In this document: positions 41,236-48,906 of the stretch, piece after piece
Layout of the letters: each line of letters starts with the position of its first letter
Position numbering within the stretch: position 1 is the first letter of the stretch
DNA from: an uncultured Bacteroidales bacterium
GTDB taxonomy: Bacteria; Bacteroidota; Bacteroidia; Bacteroidales; P3
Assembly: GCA_900317125.1 (NCBI GenBank)
Contig: ONFR01000016.1
Location: 1-56,172 of the forward strand
Reading direction: 5' to 3'
Length of the DNA: 56,172 bases
Program-made: the position numbers and the translations under genes
The notes under the pieces: model-generated
The model's input: only the letters and a program-made list of their open reading frames with translations
Told to the model about the DNA's origin: nothing
The model's database searches: none

Positions 41236-43194
41236 TCAGCGCCGACTCCTTTTCCGTTTTAAACTTAAATCAATCCTTTCCTCCCCAAAACAGAGGATGC
41301 CGTCTTGCAGCGCACAGCGGCCGTCGTTGAACACGGTGTCGACAGGCAGCACTGTGGTGGAGAGCGTGCGGCAGTGGTTCACCATCCCCTCGCGTTGGAA
41401 ACGTATCTCCTCCGGATTGCGTGCCACAACGCTGTCGCACACCAGATAGCTGTGGCGTCCGTCGAAACATTCCACCGCCAGATGCCGGTCGGCTTTGTAC
41501 ACCACTACCTCATGCCGGTGTGCCGCCCTCATGTTGACCACCGTGAGGCACACCGCCTCCACCATCAGCACCGCTGCGGCCACAGGCAACGGCCACCGCA
41601 ACCTGCTGCGGAGAAAAAGCGTAACGAGCAACAGTGCAACAGCTAGCAGCACAAACATGAAGGGACTGCAATAGAGATTGTCCAGCACCGCACAGGGCAG
41701 TCCGCCCACCCAGGCAGCAAGGCCATCGGCGGCATGGAGTTCCTGCCCTGCCAGCCATACCGCAGCATGCCCCAGCCCCGAGGCCTGCGGCAGCAACACC
41801 ACAGCCAGCACCGTTGCCAGCAGGAGCCCGGCAAACGGCACGATAAGCAGATTGGCAATGATGAACCAGATGTAGACTTCATGGAAATAGTAGAGCTGGA
41901 GCGGCATGCAGAAAAATTGGGCGGAGAGGGTGAGGCAGACCAATTTCCATACGTAGCGCACAGGTGCCGTCCACCGCTTTTCGAAAGGCAGTTTGACTAG
42001 CGAACGCAAAGGGTCTTGCAAAGCCAGGATACCCACCACCGCCGTATAGGAGAACTGGAATCCGACATCAAAGAGCAGTCCGGGGTTGACGAAGAGGAGC
42101 AGCAGGGCGGAGGTGCAGAGGTTGTTGAGTACCATGGGCCGCTGCTGCGCCATGTAGCCTATCCGCAGCAGGGAGAACATCACGGCGGCGCGGAGGGTGG
42201 AGGGTGCCATGCCGGTGACGAAGGTGAAGCCCCAGATGGCCAACAGCTGGACGGAGCCTTTCAGCACCCGCTGCCAGCGGAGTTTGCCCATAAAGAGAAA
42301 GAGCAGACCAGCAAGCCACGCCACAATACCCACATGCAGGCCCGAAACACAGAGCAGGTGCATGATGCCCGCCTGCCGGAAGTGGAGGAGGGTCGAGGGC
42401 TCGAGGTCGTCGCGCCATCCCAACAGCAGGGCTGCCGCCATGCCTTTGTGCTGCTGACTGAGGGTTGTGGCCTGCAGGCGCTGGACAAGATGCCGCTGCA
42501 CCCGCTTGGACCAGGCAAGGAGCCCCCTGTGGCTTGCAAGGCTGTCGGGTTGCCGGTGCCACGCCTCTAGCGCCACATAACATTGCCATGCAATTCCCTT
42601 GCGCAACAGATAGCGTCGGTAGTCGAACTGATAGGGATTGATACTGCTGTCCGGCCGTTGAGGACGGGCATGGACAACCAGCCGGTCGCCATACTGCAGG
42701 GCGGCGGCGGAGCTGTCCTTATGGAGATAGAGGAGAACGGGGCAGTCGGCCTCCTGCCAGGTGGTGCCGTCGTATACCGCCTCGACACGGGCAGCCACTT
42801 TATAGGTGCGGGGTGCCTGACGGGGGGTGTCGGCAAGGCGGACACTGAAAAGGACAGGCTCACGGTCAGCCACACACCAGCCCGACGCGGGCAAACCATC
42901 GGATGGAGTGGTGCGATGATGTGTGGCGGTTAGGAAACCAAGGGCCATGAACAGGAGCCACAGGAAGGGCAGAAAGGCAGGCGTGAGCCACCGCACACGT
43001 CCCGAAGCCCCTACGGCTGCCACCCCGGCAGCCATGAGGGCAACCAGCGCGGGGAGCAACATCCCAACCGTTGGGAACAGCTCGGCACAGCCGATGCCGG
43101 CAGCAAATGCCAGCACGACACGCAGCATGGGCGCACGCCCCAACAGCTGGGCGACGGCCTCTGTCAGTCGGGCGGGTTGTCGAATATCAGCCAT
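41236..43194 (-). CDS. comEC: ComEC/Rec2-family DNA-uptake channel protein, 652 aa
   Basis: An inner-membrane channel for transforming DNA. After an N-terminal OB-like DUF4131 region, the Competence domain is recognised by GIMHLLCVSGLHVGIVAWLAGLLF and FVTGMAPSTLRAAVMFSLLRIGYMAQQR. At least eight helices follow. The C-terminal soluble region is short (HEVVVYKADRHLAVECFDGRHSYLV, and so on), without an evident beta-lactamase-type nuclease motif. The start at 43194 (MADIRQPARL) is chosen because the longer frame begins at the promoter itself (-7 box at 43332-43339). A ComEA-like HhH protein is encoded 9 kb away. Confidence 0.88.
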   Translation of the reverse strand: MADIRQPARLTEAVAQLLGRAPMLRVVLAFAAGIGCAELFPTVGMLLPALVALMAAGVAAVGASGRVRWLTPAFLPFLWLLFMALGFLTATHHRTTPSDGLPASGWCVADREPVLFSVRLADTPRQAPRTYKVAARVEAVYDGTTWQEADCPVLLYLHKDSSAAALQYGDRLVVHARPQRPDSSINPYQFDYRRYLLRKGIAWQCYVALEAWHRQPDSLASHRGLLAWSKRVQRHLVQRLQATTLSQQHKGMAAALLLGWRDDLEPSTLLHFRQAGIMHLLCVSGLHVGIVAWLAGLLFLFMGKLRWQRVLKGSVQLLAIWGFTFVTGMAPSTLRAAVMFSLLRIGYMAQQRPMVLNNLCTSALLLLFVNPGLLFDVGFQFSYTAVVGILALQDPLRSLVKLPFEKRWTAPVRYVWKLVCLTLSAQFFCMPLQLYYFHEVYIWFIIANLLIVPFAGLLLATVLAVVLLPQASGLGHAAVWLAGQELHAADGLAAWVGGLPCAVLDNLYCSPFMFVLLAVALLLVTLFLRSRLRWPLPVAAAVLMVEAVCLTVVNMRAAHRHEVVVYKADRHLAVECFDGRHSYLVCDSVVARNPEEIRFQREGMVNHCRTLSTTVLPVDTVFNDGRCALQDGILCFGEERIDLSLKRKRSRR

Positions 43195-43331
43195 CACATT
43201 GTACGCTTGGATTTCCTTACACCTCCCGGCAACCGGACGCCGAAGCCGCTGCCAACCATCGGCGGGACAACTCCGTGACACAGGAGGATACCACCTGCGG
43301 CAGCACCGGTTCCGGTTGCGGGAAAGCACTG

Positions 43332-43339
43332 CAAAGATA
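43332..43339 (-). promoter_or_regulatory. Promoter -7 box TATCTTTG (minus strand) of comEC
   Basis: The plus strand reads CAAAGATA. It implies a leader of about 130 bases before the ATG at 43194. Confidence 0.6.
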
Positions 43340-43391
43340 CCAAAAAAATTCGGTGCGGCAAACGATTCTTTACCAAATGAGAAAAAAAGTG

Positions 43392-43399
43392 TATTTTTG
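43392..43399 (+). promoter_or_regulatory. Promoter -7 box TATTTTTG of the DUF4298 gene
   Basis: It lies 32 bp before the ATG at 43432. Confidence 0.6.
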
Positions 43400-43431
43400 C
43401 AAACTCAATAAACAAATATTTCGACAAACAC

Positions 43432-43731
43432 ATGATACGCATACGCGAAATGGAACAACACCTCGACCAGGCCACCGCAGCAGCAAACCAGCTGGAGGCG
43501 GCCCTCGAGGCATACAAGGCTGCTCAACCCTCCATCGACATGCTTGCCGCCTATCTGGGCAGCGACGACTGGCGCAAAGACCTGGCCGACGACGAACGCG
43601 GCCTGCTGCCCGCCGACCTGAAGCGCGGTGTGCTGAGCGAGGACGGCATCTGGAACCTCCTGGAGCGCAACCGCGAACTGCTGGAGGAGATGCAGCAGCT
43701 CTCCACCCAACTTCTGCAGAATCCCCGATAA
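43432..43731 (+). CDS. DUF4298 protein, 99 aa
   Basis: The family is recognised from the N-terminal helix MIRIREMEQHLDQATAAANQLEAAL and the motif YLGSDDWRKDLADDERGLLPADLKRGVLSEDGIWNLLERNRELLEEM. Proteins of this family are small, helical, cytosolic and of unknown function in many gut bacteria. It has its own promoter and is followed after 33 bp by an outer-membrane protein gene, probably in the same transcript. Confidence 0.88.
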   Translation: MIRIREMEQHLDQATAAANQLEAALEAYKAAQPSIDMLAAYLGSDDWRKDLADDERGLLPADLKRGVLSEDGIWNLLERNRELLEEMQQLSTQLLQNPR

Positions 43732-43764
43732 AACACACCTCCATTAATGTCTTTCCAACCTATT

Positions 43765-44490
43765 ATGAAGAGATACCTTTTCCCACTGCTTCTGCTGCTC
43801 ATGGCCACCCCCGCCGCCCACAGCCAGGAGCCGGACTCCGCTAGCCACCCCTTTATGCTGACAGGCTACGGTCTCTACGATTTCCACTATGCCACCGACG
43901 GCATCGGCGGCGGTGCCCTGATGCTCGACTGGCAGGTGTCCCCTGCCTTCAGGCTCGGCATCGGTGCCGAATACGTCAGCAGCAACCGCATTGCCGCCAA
44001 GCTGGGTGGTGTGGCCACCCTGCTGACCACCGACAACGGATGCCTGACGCTGGAGAACAGCTACCTGTGGCGGCACTACCCGTCGCTCAATATGCAGGAG
44101 TTCACCGGTGCGCTGCAGGTGGGCTGGTACGCACGGCATGTCAACCTCCACCTGGGACTCTGCAACCGATACCATGCCGAGCTGGTGCTACGCAACAACG
44201 GCGGCATGGGTACGGTGCTGGAACCCATGAATGTGATGTTCGCCGCCGAAGGCTGGTGGTACAACCAGCTTGCTCCCCACCAATGGAATGTCGGCCTCCG
44301 CTGGAGCAACTACAACGACTTTATCATCGAGCGTGTGGCCAACTGGTTCTTCAGCGCCAAAGCCTGGTACCGGCTGCCCGAGAACACCGCCTTCTACGCC
44401 GAAGTGGGCCTCCATCCCGTCGGCTCGCTCAACCTCACCGCCTCTTACGACGGCTGGTTCCTCCACCTTGGAGCCATCCGGACCCTGTAA
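43765..44490 (+). CDS. Outer membrane beta-barrel protein, 241 aa
   Basis: A signal peptide (MKRYLFPLLLLLMATPAAHSQ) is followed by about twelve amphipathic strands, such as PFMLTGYGLYDFHYATDG, GGGALMLDWQVSPAFRLGIGAEYVSSN and NTAFYAEVGLHPVGSLNLTASYDGWFLHLGAIRTL. An upstream ATG at 43747 would put six residues before the signal peptide, so 43765 is preferred. No specific porin family is recognised. It lies between DUF4298 and a metallophosphoesterase lipoprotein, probably co-transcribed. Confidence 0.72.
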   Translation: MKRYLFPLLLLLMATPAAHSQEPDSASHPFMLTGYGLYDFHYATDGIGGGALMLDWQVSPAFRLGIGAEYVSSNRIAAKLGGVATLLTTDNGCLTLENSYLWRHYPSLNMQEFTGALQVGWYARHVNLHLGLCNRYHAELVLRNNGGMGTVLEPMNVMFAAEGWWYNQLAPHQWNVGLRWSNYNDFIIERVANWFFSAKAWYRLPENTAFYAEVGLHPVGSLNLTASYDGWFLHLGAIRTL

Positions 44491-44513
44491 TCCAACCCAA
44501 ACACCCCACACCT

Positions 44514-45380
44514 ATGACAACACGAAAACTTATTCCCGCCGCCATTGCCTTGCTGCTTGCCACCTCGTGCAACCGCCTTGATGTGGCCGGCATGTTCTTC
44601 TCCAGCGGCACACATACCGAAGACCGCGTGGCCGAATGGCTTGCCTGGAACGACAGCCATCCCGCCGTCGTCATCTCCGACGCCCCCGACCAATACAACA
44701 TCTACGTCTGCTCCGACATCCACCTGGAGGGCAACACCGACCGCGTGGAGCGTTTTCTGCGTGCCGAAGGAGCCGACGCCAATGGACTCTTCAGCATCGT
44801 CAACGGCGACATCGCCAACGAGCGCGGCCCACGCCCCTTCCGTCAGCTGGACAGCCTGTTGCGTAGCGACGCGGCAGCGGACACCTGTTTCGTCACCATC
44901 GGCAACCACGACATCTACTTCGACTGCCAGCAGTACTTCCAACAGTATTTCCACACCTCCACCTACACCGTCACCGTGCAGACCATAGGGGGAGCCCGCG
45001 ACCTCTTCATCTTCCTCGACAGCGGCAACGCCACCCACGGCCGCCGACAGCTGCAATGGCTGCGCGAACAGCTGCAGCACCGCGACGAATACCGCCACAT
45101 AGTGGTCGCCACCCACACCTGCCTCTTCCGCACCTCCTACAACTACAGCACCACCCCCGCCGCCAACCTGCCCGAGGAGGAATACTATGAGCTGGTAGAC
45201 TTGATGAGTCGGAACAAGGTGAGCTTGTTCCTGATGGGACATTTCCACCACAAGGAGCAGCACACCCTTGGCGGGGTACCCTACGTCATGACCGACAACC
45301 TCAACGAGGGCCACGACACACCCTCCTACCTCGTGGTGCGTTGCGCCGACAAAGTCTCCTACCGCTACGAAGAGATTTAG
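44514..45380 (+). CDS. Calcineurin-like metallophosphoesterase, lipoprotein, 288 aa
   Basis: A short lipoprotein signal (KLIPAAIALLLATSC) is followed by a metallophosphoesterase domain. Its motifs are YVCSDIHLEG (D-x-H), FSIVNGDIANE (GD), CFVTIGNHDIYF (GNHD), HIVVATHTCLF (H) and FLMGHFHHKEQHT (GHxH). The dinuclear metal site is complete. The enzyme should act on phosphoesters in the envelope. The stop TAG runs directly into an octamer repeat array. The adjacent upstream barrel gene may supply a channel or anchor, but no substrate is evident. Confidence 0.9.
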   Translation: MTTRKLIPAAIALLLATSCNRLDVAGMFFSSGTHTEDRVAEWLAWNDSHPAVVISDAPDQYNIYVCSDIHLEGNTDRVERFLRAEGADANGLFSIVNGDIANERGPRPFRQLDSLLRSDAAADTCFVTIGNHDIYFDCQQYFQQYFHTSTYTVTVQTIGGARDLFIFLDSGNATHGRRQLQWLREQLQHRDEYRHIVVATHTCLFRTSYNYSTTPAANLPEEEYYELVDLMSRNKVSLFLMGHFHHKEQHTLGGVPYVMTDNLNEGHDTPSYLVVRCADKVSYRYEEI

Positions 45381-45430
45381 GAATGCGTGATTGTGTGAAT
45401 GCGTTAATTCGTTAATGTGTTAGTCGATTA
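45378..45430 (+). repeat. Octamer array at the stop codon of the metallophosphoesterase gene
   Basis: The stop TAG (45378-45380) is continued by GAATGCGTG and then GCGTTAAT, TCGTTAAT, GTGTTAGT units in the direction of the gene. Confidence 0.75.
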
Positions 45431-45454
45431 ACGGAAGCCCAAATTTATTCTCAA

Positions 45455-45548
45455 CAGCATCGTAGATGCTGAATATTAATAACCCCACACTAAGGAACGC
45501 AGTGTGGGGTCCTCAATACCCCCACCCCCCAGCGTCCCGAAGGGACGC
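45455..45548. repeat. Three short hairpins in a row
   Basis: CAGCATC/GATGCTG (45455-45471), ACCCCACAC/GTGTGGGGT (45482-45510) and GCGTCCC/GGGACGC (45532-45548) follow each other. They resemble the hairpin modules of the MITE-like cassettes in style but not in sequence. They may terminate the two convergent genes. Confidence 0.6.
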
Positions 45549-45559
45549 AACAACAAGAG

Positions 45560-45654
45560 ATTTAAGAATGCGGGAATTCGGGAATTCGGGAATGTAATAA
45601 TGCGCCAATCGACTAACGAATTAACGAATTAACACGTTAACGAATTCAAAGCCG
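45560..45654 (-). repeat. Octamer array extending into the thioesterase gene
   Basis: On the minus strand TCGTTAAC, GTGTTAAT, TCGTTAAT and TCGTTAGT units run out of the coding region. The last codons and the TAA at 45629 of the thioesterase frame are made of repeat units. Confidence 0.78.
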
Positions 45655-46033
45655 CCTCATACAGCTGCGGGAAACGGTCCGCCAGCTTCACCGGCCTGCC
45701 GTTTTCCATAAAGCAATGCACACTGCGACCCGTGCAGACCACCTTGTCCCCCACGCGCATCGTGTAGCCGAAGGCAATCTTCAGCGCACTCATCTCCGCC
45801 ACCTTCACCTCGACCTCCACCACATCCTTGAACGTCGTGGGATGCTTATACACGCACTCAACGCTCACCACGGGCGACACCACCCCTTCGGCCTCCATGC
45901 GGTCGAAGCCGTAGCCCACCTGGTCCATCCAGTCCACACGCGCCTCTTCCATAAAGCGCACATAATTCGAGTGGTGCGTAATCCCCATCCGGTCGCACTC
46001 ATAATACTTCACTTCGTGTTGATAACATTTCAT
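45629..46033 (-). CDS. YbgC/FadM-type acyl-CoA thioesterase, hotdog fold, 134 aa
   Basis: The 4HBT signature YYECDRMGITHHSNYVRFMEEARVDWMDQVG, with the catalytic Asp region near residue 13, is clear. VSPVVSVECVYKHPTTFKDVVEV follows, as in YbgC-like enzymes that hydrolyse acyl-CoA in the cytosol. The start at 46033 (MKCYQHEVKYYE) fits homologues; 46045 would add four residues. The last five codons (NSLTC) and the stop come from an octamer repeat array, so the natural C-terminus may have been replaced. It follows the MATE gene by 18 bp. Confidence 0.88.
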   Translation of the reverse strand: MKCYQHEVKYYECDRMGITHHSNYVRFMEEARVDWMDQVGYGFDRMEAEGVVSPVVSVECVYKHPTTFKDVVEVEVKVAEMSALKIAFGYTMRVGDKVVCTGRSVHCFMENGRPVKLADRFPQLYEAALNSLTC

Positions 46034-46051
46034 ATAGCGTTCCAAATTGTT

Positions 46052-47386
46052 TTAATAATGATACCTCTTCCGGTTGGCGAGCAGCAGCGCCGCCGACATC
46101 AGCAGCGACAGGCTTTCCGCCACAACCACCGAAAACCATATACTCCCAGCCCCGAACAGCGCCGGCAGCACAAACACCGCCGCCGTCTCGAACACCAATG
46201 CCCGCACCGTAGCCAGCAGGGAGGACACCACGCCGTTGTTCAGCGCTGTGAAGAAGGCCGACGTGTAGAAGTTGAACCCCACCAACAGATACGATGCTCC
46301 GTATATCATGAAAGCCCGCCGCGTGAGCGCAAACAGCGCCTCGTCGTACCCCACAAACACCGCCGTCAACGGCCAAGCCAGCAGTTCCAGCACCGCCGTC
46401 AACAGCACCCCCAGCACCGCCATAATCCGAAGACTGCGGGCGAAGATATTGTGCAACTCGGCATAGTTCTTTGCCCCGTGGCAATAGCTCACTATCGGCG
46501 ACGACCCTATCGTGTAGCCCAGAAACACTGCAAAGAAGATAAACTGCACATACATGATCACCCCGTAGGCCGACACCCCGTCCTCGCCGATATAGCGCAT
46601 CAACTGGTAATTGTAGCACATCGAAACCACCGAGCCCGACACGTTTCCGAAAAACTCGCTCAGCCCATTGGTGCAGGCCTGCAGCAGGGCCCGCCAATCC
46701 ATCACCGGCCGCACCAGCCGCAGCAGCGACCCGTTGGGGAACAGGAAGTAAACCACCGGTATCAAGCCACCCGTCACCTGCGAGGCCACCGTCGCCCATG
46801 CCGCTCCGCGCAGCCCCATGTGCAGCACAACAATCAGCACAAAGTCCAGCACGATATTCATCAGCCCCGCAACCACCGTCACCATCAGCCCCATCCTAGG
46901 CCGTTCCGCCGTCACCATCAGCGACTGGAACATATACTGCAGAATGAAGAAAGGCAACGCCAACAGGAGGATGCGGCCATACTCCACACACAAGTCCAGC
47001 ATCGCTTGGTCGGCACCCAGAAACAGCGACACCTGTGGCAGGAACGCAATCCCTGCGGCACCGAACACGATACCCACCGCCACTGCCGCCGCCACCAGCA
47101 GCGAGAACACCCGCTGCGCCCGCTCCTTCTGCCCTTCGCCCAGCATCTTGGCCACCAGCGCACTGCCGCCCGTGCCCAGCATATACCCCACCACACCCAG
47201 CACCATCAGGAACGGGAAAATCAGATTGATGGCCGCAAAGGCCGTCTTGCCCACAAAGTTCGACACAAACATCCCATCCACAATGCTGTAGACAGACGTG
47301 AAGACCATCATCACCATCGACGGGACGGTAAACCGCAACAACTTGCGATACCCGAAATGCTCAGAAATACTGATCGGCTGTGCCAT
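46052..47386 (-). CDS. MATE-family efflux transporter, 444 aa
   Basis: Twelve membrane segments form two similar halves. Typical MATE parts are ISEHFGYRKLLRFTVPSMVMMVFTSVYSIVDGMFVSNFVG at the start and LGTGGSALVAKMLGEGQKERA near residue 70. SEFFGNVSGSVVSMCYNYQLMRYIG near residue 225 opens the second half. The transporter exports cationic compounds using sodium or proton gradients; the substrate cannot be predicted. It probably shares a transcript with the thioesterase gene downstream. Confidence 0.93.
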   Translation of the reverse strand: MAQPISISEHFGYRKLLRFTVPSMVMMVFTSVYSIVDGMFVSNFVGKTAFAAINLIFPFLMVLGVVGYMLGTGGSALVAKMLGEGQKERAQRVFSLLVAAAVAVGIVFGAAGIAFLPQVSLFLGADQAMLDLCVEYGRILLLALPFFILQYMFQSLMVTAERPRMGLMVTVVAGLMNIVLDFVLIVVLHMGLRGAAWATVASQVTGGLIPVVYFLFPNGSLLRLVRPVMDWRALLQACTNGLSEFFGNVSGSVVSMCYNYQLMRYIGEDGVSAYGVIMYVQFIFFAVFLGYTIGSSPIVSYCHGAKNYAELHNIFARSLRIMAVLGVLLTAVLELLAWPLTAVFVGYDEALFALTRRAFMIYGASYLLVGFNFYTSAFFTALNNGVVSSLLATVRALVFETAAVFVLPALFGAGSIWFSVVVAESLSLLMSAALLLANRKRYHY

Positions 47387-47467
47387 AACTATTCAATAAC
47401 GCCACAATCAATGCTTTATTGTATCAATGCAATGCCGTGAATCGTCGCGGACTGAGGGCCGCCCGGC

Positions 47468-48289
47468 TCACTGCGCTCCCGTCAGCCCGCCGTAGCTCTC
47501 CGCCGCGCGGGCCAGAGCCTCCTCGGTGGTGTATCGCTCATAGAGCGTGCAGCGCGTCGCCACCGACTGGCTTGAGCACCGTTCGCCGCTGATGCGCACC
47601 AACGCCCAACCCGTCATCGCGTCGAGGAACTCATCCCCCACCAACGCCAGACGTCCGTCCACGCACCGCAGCGCCAACCCGCTGAACCCCGTACCCCCGC
47701 AATCGCCATCCAGCAGCAACTCCTCGGCCGTCACATACACCTTCGGCACACCCTCCTCCTCCTTCTGGCACAACCGGTACAGCCTCAGCCTGTCGCCCCG
47801 CTGCAGGTCGGCATCCGCACCGCACAGCGCCGCCGCCACATCCAACGCCTCAGCCCCTTCGGGCAACGCGTCCTTCATCCTCACCGACGTCAGCAACGCC
47901 GGCTCGCCCTCCACCTCGCCCAGGCGGTAATCCAGATTCTGCAAGAGGCCGTCGCTCACGGGCATCCCCTCCAACAGCAGCGAAGCCATATTCTCATGCT
48001 CCTTCTTGGTCAAGAAAACCACAGGCAACTTGCTCATCAACGTGCGGAAACGGGCGTAAGCCGTCACGCTGCCCGCAAACATCGGCTCCGCCGCATCGCG
48101 CAGCCGTTTCCACAGTGTGTTGTTATGCGCCAGCCGCTGCCTGGCAACGAACTGACCGCGTGTGCGCCGCAACGGCTGCTCACTCCTTGCCGACCGCATA
48201 ATCACCTTACCTCCACGGGTGTAAAAGGCCACCCCGTCCTTCCTCAGCGTCCCGCTGAGGGTGACACCTTTGTGCTTCAACCTAGCCAT
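47468..48289 (-). CDS. Hypothetical protein, 273 aa
   Basis: I recognise no family with confidence. The N-terminus MARLKHKGVTLSGTLRKDGVAFYTRGGKVIMRSA is basic and Gly-rich, as in DUF6266-like proteins of Bacteroidota, and the following QRLAHNNTLWKRLRDA is helical. The central and C-terminal parts are acidic with many Leu and Cys. There is no signal peptide. Just upstream of the ATG are two 17-bp direct repeats (48307-48346) that could be an operator. It marks the right end of the GC-rich backbone; everything after about 48.6 kb is more AT-rich. Confidence 0.65.
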   Translation of the reverse strand: MARLKHKGVTLSGTLRKDGVAFYTRGGKVIMRSARSEQPLRRTRGQFVARQRLAHNNTLWKRLRDAAEPMFAGSVTAYARFRTLMSKLPVVFLTKKEHENMASLLLEGMPVSDGLLQNLDYRLGEVEGEPALLTSVRMKDALPEGAEALDVAAALCGADADLQRGDRLRLYRLCQKEEEGVPKVYVTAEELLLDGDCGGTGFSGLALRCVDGRLALVGDEFLDAMTGWALVRISGERCSSQSVATRCTLYERYTTEEALARAAESYGGLTGAQ

Positions 48290-48306
48290 AATCCTGTATT
48301 TTTTCT

Positions 48307-48346
48307 ATTGTCAAAAACTGAAAAATTATATTGTCAAAAACTGAAA
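48307..48346. repeat. Two direct 17-bp repeats with 23-bp period
   Basis: ATTGTCAAAAACTGAAA occurs at 48307-48323 and 48330-48346, immediately upstream of the minus-strand gene starting at 48289. Confidence 0.75.
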
Positions 48347-48367
48347 TCCCAATCAAGGTTCGTCACA

Positions 48368-48419
48368 TCAACGATACTTCAACGATACATCAACGATATT
48401 TCGACGATAGAATATCGTC
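48368..48419. repeat. Iteron-like array: four 11-bp units plus a hairpin
   Basis: TCAACGATA starts at 48368, 48379 and 48390, and TCGACGATA at 48401, an exact 11-bp period. The last unit forms a hairpin GACGATA/TATCGTC (48403-48419). Confidence 0.75.
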
Positions 48420-48577
48420 ATACAAACGTAAAAATAACGTTCTTCTATCGTTAAAATATTGGCCCTACTCACAGCCCCACAACACCTTACGCCAACCTTC
48501 CCCAAAACATCCACCCTGCAAATATACAAAAAATATTTTTTCCCCGCCAAAAAAACCGAAAACCCAGGAAAAATTCG

Positions 48578-48670
48578 TATCTTTGCAAGACATAAGTTTG
48601 TATACACAGAGAATCAAACAAAATAACAATCGTAATGGACGGTTTAATCAAAAACAAAAGAGCCACGTGA
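48578..48670 (+). pseudogene. Promoter and first 11 codons of a lost gene
   Basis: A TATCTTTG box at 48578-48585 is followed by ATGGACGGTTTAATC at 48635 and a frame MDGLIKNKRAT that stops at once. A good promoter and start with no gene behind them suggests truncation at an insertion boundary. Up to the methyltransferase start at 48899 nothing else is recognised. Confidence 0.4.
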
Positions 48671-48882
48671 ATGTCAAAAATACTATGCCGTACTAACAAC
48701 CCTGCTTGATAGAGTATACTCAGGCAAAACTGACTGTCAGTAACGACATCGTTTCTTACCAATATCCTAACTTATTGCTGCCGAGTAATTTCTGCCAACC
48801 GCCAAGATTCTGCAGCATAAAAGAATATGCTCAACTGTCGATATTTTTTTCATGAACTTGCAATAAACAAAACTATTTTCCG

Positions 48883-48906
48883 TTTACCATATAATTATAT
48901 GGTAAA
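48883..48906. promoter_or_regulatory. Perfect 24-bp palindrome over the methyltransferase start codon
   Basis: The left arm TTTACCATATAA (48883-48894) is exactly inverted in TTATATGGTAAA (48895-48906). The ATG at 48899 lies inside the right arm. This is operator-like placement. Confidence 0.7.
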
